9,237 nt of DNA from UBA6624 sp964343345 [NCBI: uncultured bacterium] (GTDB taxonomy: Bacteria; UBP7; UBA6624), in the NCBI GenBank assembly GCA_964343345.1, contig CAYFJE010000042.1, positions 1 through 9,237 of the forward strand, in the 5' to 3' direction. A model generated the notes under the pieces. That model was not told the origin of the DNA, searched no databases, and worked only from the letters and a program-made list of their open reading frames with translations. The number at the start of each line of letters is the position of its first letter. Positions within the stretch are counted from its first letter, which is position 1. The translations under genes were made by a program, and so were the position numbers. Of the stretch, positions 5,839 to 9,237 are shown piece after piece.

Positions 5839-7115
5839 GACAACTCCTCATCTATCTTTGTAACTTCAAGTCTTTTAATTTGAGTTCCATCCATATCAAC
5901 AACTTTGAAAAAGACTTCTCCCCATTCAACTGAGTCTCCTTCCTGCGGAACCCTCCCTAACACCTTGTAAACAAGTGGTCCAACCTGATCAGCAGGAGGA
6001 TCAACACAAGGCAAATCAAGGACATCCATCACTTCTGAAACCCTCAATGCAGGTCTAACGATAAGCAAATCCTCATTTGCCTCAACCAAATCAGGGTCTT
6101 CCAATTGATATTCGTCTTCTATCTGGCCAACAACTTCTTCCAACAAATCCTCAACAGTGACAATCCCATCCATTCCTCCATACTCATCTAAAACTACAGC
6201 CAAGTGTTTTCTATTATTTCTCATTGATTTAAAAGCATTGTCTAAAGGCATATCTGGAGAAAACATTAAAGATTCATTTATGTAAGTTTCAATCGAATTA
6301 TTTAAATCTTCTCCGAGAATATCTTTAACATGAAGGACTCCAACAATATTATCAATCCTTTCGTTGTAAACTGGATATCTACTTCTAAACTTTTCAGAAA
6401 CAAATTCAAAAACATCTGAAAGTTTCGATGATTTTTCTATAGCATCAACCTCAATACGAGGGACCATAACATCTTTGACTTTCAAATCTTCTAAATTTAA
6501 AACACCTTGAATCATTTCGACCTCATCCTCTTCAACACTCTCTGCAAAAACTTCATCACTTGCTAATGATTGAACCTCTCTTTCAATGGTTTTTTCTTCA
6601 CTTAATTCAGGAACTTTGATGATTGCCAGAAATAACTGGTTGATTTTTTTGATTAAAAATGCTGGAATGCTAAGAATCAATGTAAAAAAATATAAAAGGT
6701 ATGAAATTTTTAAAGCAAATTCGTAAGGTTTCTTGATGGCAAACAATCTTGGAATAATTTCTGCAAAAGTAGTCACCAAGAAAAAATTCAGTAAAGCAAC
6801 ACTCCCTAATATAAGTTTTTGATTATTAGACTCTGAAGTGAATTCAACAACATACTGTGTGGTCAACAATGCCAAACTTATATTTGCAAGGTTATAACCT
6901 ACCATTAAGCACATTGACAATTGCTCTGGGTCAGAAACAACTTTCTTTAAAATCTTTGCAGAAGAATTATCTCTTGAAGAAATTTCTGTACTTGAGATTG
7001 CAAAAACAGAAGCTTCAGCAAATGAAAAAAAGGCTGAAAAAACCAATAGAAAAACCGGCACCAGTATCTCCCATCCATTTGGAAAAAATTCTTGAAACAT
7101 AGTTAAGATAATCAA
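5835..7115 (-). CDS. CorC/YbeX-like CNNM protein (CNNM + CBS pair + CorC_HlyC)
   Basis: This 426-residue protein is a full-length member of the CorC/HlyC family. The membrane CNNM domain (about 15-165) contains FSFAEASVFAISS (30-42), NLANISLALLTT (75-86) and TFAEIIPRLFAIKKP (116-130). Two CBS domains follow: VKDVMVPRIEVDAI (213-226) to HVKDIL, and HLAVVLDEYGGMDG (304-317) to VEDLLEEVVGQIEDEY. The CorC_HlyC domain closes the protein (about 348-421). Related proteins mediate Mg2+ export, with nucleotide sensing by the CBS pair. Placement just after ybeY matches the ybeZ-ybeY-ybeX cluster, although E. coli YbeX itself lacks the membrane domain. The start is TTG 7115, preceded by GGAGG with a 7-nt spacer and forming a TTGA overlap with ybeY; ATG 7100 is the alternative but has no good ribosome site. 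Confidence 0.93.
   Translation of the reverse strand: MIILTMFQEFFPNGWEILVPVFLLVFSAFFSFAEASVFAISSTEISSRDNSSAKILKKVVSDPEQLSMCLMVGYNLANISLALLTTQYVVEFTSESNNQKLILGSVALLNFFLVTTFAEIIPRLFAIKKPYEFALKISYLLYFFTLILSIPAFLIKKINQLFLAIIKVPELSEEKTIEREVQSLASDEVFAESVEEDEVEMIQGVLNLEDLKVKDVMVPRIEVDAIEKSSKLSDVFEFVSEKFRSRYPVYNERIDNIVGVLHVKDILGEDLNNSIETYINESLMFSPDMPLDNAFKSMRNNRKHLAVVLDEYGGMDGIVTVEDLLEEVVGQIEDEYQLEDPDLVEANEDLLIVRPALRVSEVMDVLDLPCVDPPADQVGPLVYKVLGRVPQEGDSVEWGEVFFKVVDMDGTQIKRLEVTKIDEELS
5844..5849 (-). promoter_or_regulatory. Shine-Dalgarno for the shorter CNNM gene
   Basis: GAGGAG ends 5 nt before ATG 5838 and lies inside the final codons of the upstream paralogue. It fixes the start and indicates efficient coupled translation. 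Confidence 0.7.
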
Positions 7116-7507
7116 AAAATTTCCTCCAAAAGTAAATCATGTCTTTCTTCATTCTTTTTGATTTCTTCTTTTGAATAATGATGACAGCCATCAAGATGAA
7201 GCAAACCATGAATAACCCTGTCTAAAATCCATTTTTTAAGATTCTTTTCCTCACAAACATCAACACATATGTAAATCTCTCCTTCAAATAAATCTTCGTT
7301 CAATGTAAAGGTTAAAACATCTGTTACTTTATCTTTTTCTCGATATTTTAAATTCAGGTTTTTCATGTAATTCTTTTCAACAAAAACCAATGAAATATCA
7401 CCTTGTGAATCTTTCCCTTTCGACAAACGATCCTTTTTGATTTTTGAATACAACAAATCAACTTCATCATCTATTGGTAAAACCGGATTTTCAATAAAAA
7501 TACTCAA
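7112..7507 (-). CDS. ybeY: Endoribonuclease YbeY (rRNA maturation factor)
   Basis: YbeY is a zinc metalloprotein needed for 16S rRNA 3'-end maturation and ribosome quality control in the cytoplasm. Two signatures are clear: LNLKYREKDKVTDVLTF (51-67), matching 'LN..yR.kd.pTDVLSF', and the metal motif HGLLHLDGCHH (100-110) with the H-x3-H-x5-H ligands H100, H104 and H110. GEIYIC (76-81) corresponds to the usual 'GDI.I' strand. At 131 residues it is slightly short for the family (about 150). The usual Tyr-Asp before the last His is Cys-His here. The only usable start is TTG 7507, which overlaps the upstream stop as TTGA; its ribosome site is weak. It sits between the HD phosphodiesterase and the CorC-like gene, as in many bacteria. 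Confidence 0.95.
   Translation of the reverse strand: MSIFIENPVLPIDDEVDLLYSKIKKDRLSKGKDSQGDISLVFVEKNYMKNLNLKYREKDKVTDVLTFTLNEDLFEGEIYICVDVCEEKNLKKWILDRVIHGLLHLDGCHHYSKEEIKKNEERHDLLLEEIF
7123..7127 (-). promoter_or_regulatory. Shine-Dalgarno deciding a TTG start
   Basis: GGAGG lies 7 nt upstream of TTG 7115 and about 22 nt upstream of the next in-frame ATG (7100). The spacing clearly favours the TTG, and so supports real use of TTG in the TTGA junctions of this operon. Confidence 0.7.
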
Positions 7508-9108
7508 GATTCTTTTATGTAACCTATCCTTCTGTGATGTCTCAACACAGCTTCGTCTAAAACAGCCTTTTTTAACACTGCAAATTGAGCTGTTGTAATC
7601 TCAGAATCAGAGAAATGCCCTTCCGTCTCTCTTGTAGAAACTTCTTCATTTAATATCTTGATAAGCTCTTCTGAAGGAAGATCTCTCAACGATCTGCTAA
7701 TAGCCTCAACTGAATCAGCAAGTGAAACTATAACCTCCTCAATAGCTTTAGGTTTAGGCCCGGGATATCTAAAATCTTTATCATTCGGTGGAGTAGCTCC
7801 AACAGCTTCTGCTTGCTCTTTAGCGAGAGTATAAAAATGACCTGCTAAAGTTTGTCCATGATGACTTCTTATGATTGATATAACCCTGTCAGGAAGTTTT
7901 GCATTCTTCGCTATCTCAACACCACTTTTGACATGGCTAATTAACAATCTTGCACTCATCTGTGGAGAAAGGTCTTCATGTGGATTGTCTCCATCTTTTT
8001 GATTTTCGCTAAAAAAATGAGGCCTTTCGATCTTGCCGACATCATGAAATAAAGCACCTGCTCTAACAAGCCAAGGATTAACGGGAGAGGTTGAAGAACT
8101 TGACATCGAGGAGATTGCCGAACATCCAGCTTCAGCAATTTCCTGAACAGCATGAACATGAGCCATTGTCCCTGGAGCTTTTTCTGCAAGTTGAGCCAAC
8201 AAAAAATGATCTGGTGCAGATAATTCAATCAATGCTTCCGGAGTTGATAATAAAAATACTTTTTTTGCAACTTTCAAAAACAGAGTTACTAAAGCAAACA
8301 CGATAACACCTGCAAGCAAAGAACCCGGTAAACTTTCCTTCAAAACGACATCTGTAATCGAGGTTGATGTTCCATATTTTGAAAAATTCATCAATGAATC
8401 AAGAAGCCATAAAAACAAAACTAAAAAAGAGACTGACTCAAATAATTTAATTTTGCTTCTATCTTTTATTCCAACTATTGCTGCTAAAGCAGAAAATATC
8501 CCCACTAAATTTCTAATTTCCAAATCAGGAAGTATAGGAATTAAAAGATAAAGCAACAACAGTGAATAAATCAAAGCAAAACGAAAAGGGTAAAGAATTA
8601 TCAAAGTTAATAAACATGTACTAATTGGAATAGCTAACTGAAAAGTTGGATTAAAACCTGGGTTCCATAAAGAAAACAAAGAAGTAGCAATAAGTAAAGA
8701 AGATGCTAGACATGCTAGGAAATTCAAATTATGTGAAAAATTGCTTATTGGATATCCAATCTTTTCAACAGCAATCCAAACCAATGCGAGCAATAACAAA
8801 GAATAAAGAGAATCTGAAAACAGCCTAAAAGACCAATCAGGATTTCTCAACTGCCCATCAGCTTTTATAGCCTCGATAATTTGCTTTTCAGCAAAACTTC
8901 CTTCAGCAACAATCAAATCACCTGGTTCATAAGTGGTCCCTTTCTCTAAAGAAAATGAAGTTTTGGCATAAATGTTTTTTTCTACAAGTTGATCTTCTTT
9001 AATAACAACAGTCCCATAAAAAACATACAGCCCCCTTGAAAAAAAACATGCTAAAAAAACCAAGAAAACAACAAGAGAGAAAGATTTTTTATTTATTTTG
9101 AATTTCAT
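7504..9108 (-). CDS. PgpH-like 7TM-HD cyclic-di-AMP phosphodiesterase (compact form)
   Basis: This membrane-bound HD phosphodiesterase has about 534 residues. PgpH-type enzymes hydrolyse c-di-AMP to pApA. One N-terminal membrane segment (about 10-32) is followed by an extracytoplasmic part of only about 65 residues. That part retains TTYEPGDLIVAEG (59-71), the end of the 7TMR-HDED domain. A bundle of seven or so hydrophobic segments follows (about 98-282). The cytosolic HD domain contains GTMAHVHAVQEIAEA (314-328), LFHDVGKIERPHF (354-366) with the His-Asp pair, IRSHHGQ (414-420) and SLADSVEAISRSL (463-475), all matching the PgpH pattern. Full-length relatives have about 700-800 residues, so the outer sensor domain is greatly reduced. 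About nine Ser-rich residues are inserted in the HD domain. ATG 9108 overlaps the phoH stop as TGATG; TTG 9111 adds one residue. The substrate is inferred from the family, since no c-di-AMP cyclase gene is in the window. Confidence 0.92.
   Translation of the reverse strand: MKFKINKKSFSLVVFLVFLACFFSRGLYVFYGTVVIKEDQLVEKNIYAKTSFSLEKGTTYEPGDLIVAEGSFAEKQIIEAIKADGQLRNPDWSFRLFSDSLYSLLLLALVWIAVEKIGYPISNFSHNLNFLACLASSLLIATSLFSLWNPGFNPTFQLAIPISTCLLTLIILYPFRFALIYSLLLLYLLIPILPDLEIRNLVGIFSALAAIVGIKDRSKIKLFESVSFLVLFLWLLDSLMNFSKYGTSTSITDVVLKESLPGSLLAGVIVFALVTLFLKVAKKVFLLSTPEALIELSAPDHFLLAQLAEKAPGTMAHVHAVQEIAEAGCSAISSMSSSSTSPVNPWLVRAGALFHDVGKIERPHFFSENQKDGDNPHEDLSPQMSARLLISHVKSGVEIAKNAKLPDRVISIIRSHHGQTLAGHFYTLAKEQAEAVGATPPNDKDFRYPGPKPKAIEEVIVSLADSVEAISRSLRDLPSEELIKILNEEVSTRETEGHFSDSEITTAQFAVLKKAVLDEAVLRHHRRIGYIKES
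8080..8112 (-). other. Ser-rich insertion within the HD domain
   Basis: The residues SSMSSSSTSPV replace a two-residue turn of the family pattern (compare AIGANPLLAR) between the first HD-domain helix and the catalytic HD motif. The reading frame is intact. It is probably a flexible surface loop. Confidence 0.6.
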
Positions 9109-9237
9109 CAAGAGCTTAAACCAAATGCTTTATCTATTTTTTCAACCAAAGGATGCCTAACCATGTCTTTTCCCTTTAATTCAACCATACCTACATCTTT
9201 TATTTTTGACAAATTTTTCAAAGAATAGTTCAAGCCG
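9108..9237 (-). CDS. phoH: PhoH family protein (partial, C-terminal 42 residues)
   Basis: Only the end of this gene lies in the window. The visible residues end with GKDMVRHPLVEKIDKAFG, which matches the conserved PhoH/YbeZ C-terminus ('DvVRHPLVqkIi.AYe'). PhoH proteins are cytoplasmic P-loop ATPases, often fused to or partnered with RNA-binding modules; the Walker motifs would lie to the right of the window. The gene order, followed by the HD phosphodiesterase and ybeY, strongly supports the assignment. The TGA stop (9108-9110) is embedded in TTGATG, so the next gene starts within it. The frame was found by translating the edge fragment; the other frame tested (starting at base 9237) has an early stop. 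Confidence 0.85.
   Translation of the reverse strand, partial: GLNYSLKNLSKIKDVGMVELKGKDMVRHPLVEKIDKAFGLSS

Noticed and set aside
7015-7209. A short minus-strand frame spanning the ybeY/CNNM junction
   Set aside because: Both overlapped genes are convincing by motif, and this frame has no ribosome site or recognisable content.
7956-8228. A second minus-strand frame of 90 codons inside the HD phosphodiesterase gene
   Set aside because: The main frame carries all HD-domain motifs across this stretch; the alternative frame has no family features.
7504-9108. Frameshift or truncation as explanation for the short PgpH
   Set aside because: The frame is continuous from the phoH overlap to the ybeY overlap, the N-terminal membrane segment is present and all HD motifs are intact, so it looks like a genuine compact form.

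Overview
The window is a gene-dense, AT-rich stretch of bacterial DNA. All recognisable genes are on the minus strand, so transcription runs from the high-coordinate end to the low end. Ten coding regions are seen, two of them cut by the window edges. No tRNA, rRNA, CRISPR array, insertion sequence or phage gene is visible. The organism is most likely Gram-negative with type IV pili or a type II secretion system. A PgpH-type membrane HD phosphodiesterase between phoH and ybeY, low GC and many TTG starts would suit a deltaproteobacterial-type lineage such as Bdellovibrionota or SAR324. That placement is a guess from gene order and composition only.

Region 1 (9237 down to about 4073) is a tightly overlapping run: phoH (last 42 codons only), a PgpH-like 7TM-HD cyclic-di-AMP phosphodiesterase, the rRNA-maturation endonuclease ybeY, two tandem CNNM/CorC-type membrane proteins and an isoaspartyl peptidase/L-asparaginase 2. 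The phoH-ybeY-corC core is the widespread ybeZ-ybeY-ybeX cluster. Junctions are 4-base overlaps (three TTGA, one ATGA) or the compound TTGATG, so the genes look translationally coupled.

Region 2 (4085 to 1) is a pilus assembly module. It holds a prepilin peptidase (PilD/GspO) whose start touches the asparaginase end, then a 93 to 123 bp AT-only stretch with a 22-bp perfect palindrome, then three genes with class III prepilin leaders. These are a GspH/FimT-like protein, a large cysteine-rich PilV/PilW/GspI-J-like protein and a GspG/PilA-like pilin that runs off the left edge. The peptidase would remove the leaders of all three.

The most interesting points are the joining of the RNA-processing/c-di-AMP/ion-transport block to the pilus block through an asparaginase-pilD overlap, the repeated TTGA junctions, the compact PgpH with a Ser-rich insertion inside its HD domain, the 10-cysteine giant minor pilin, and a repeated ATGGAGGT element that makes the starts of two pilin genes ambiguous. 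I did not find a clearly undescribed system; the gene families are known and the novelty lies in arrangement and details.
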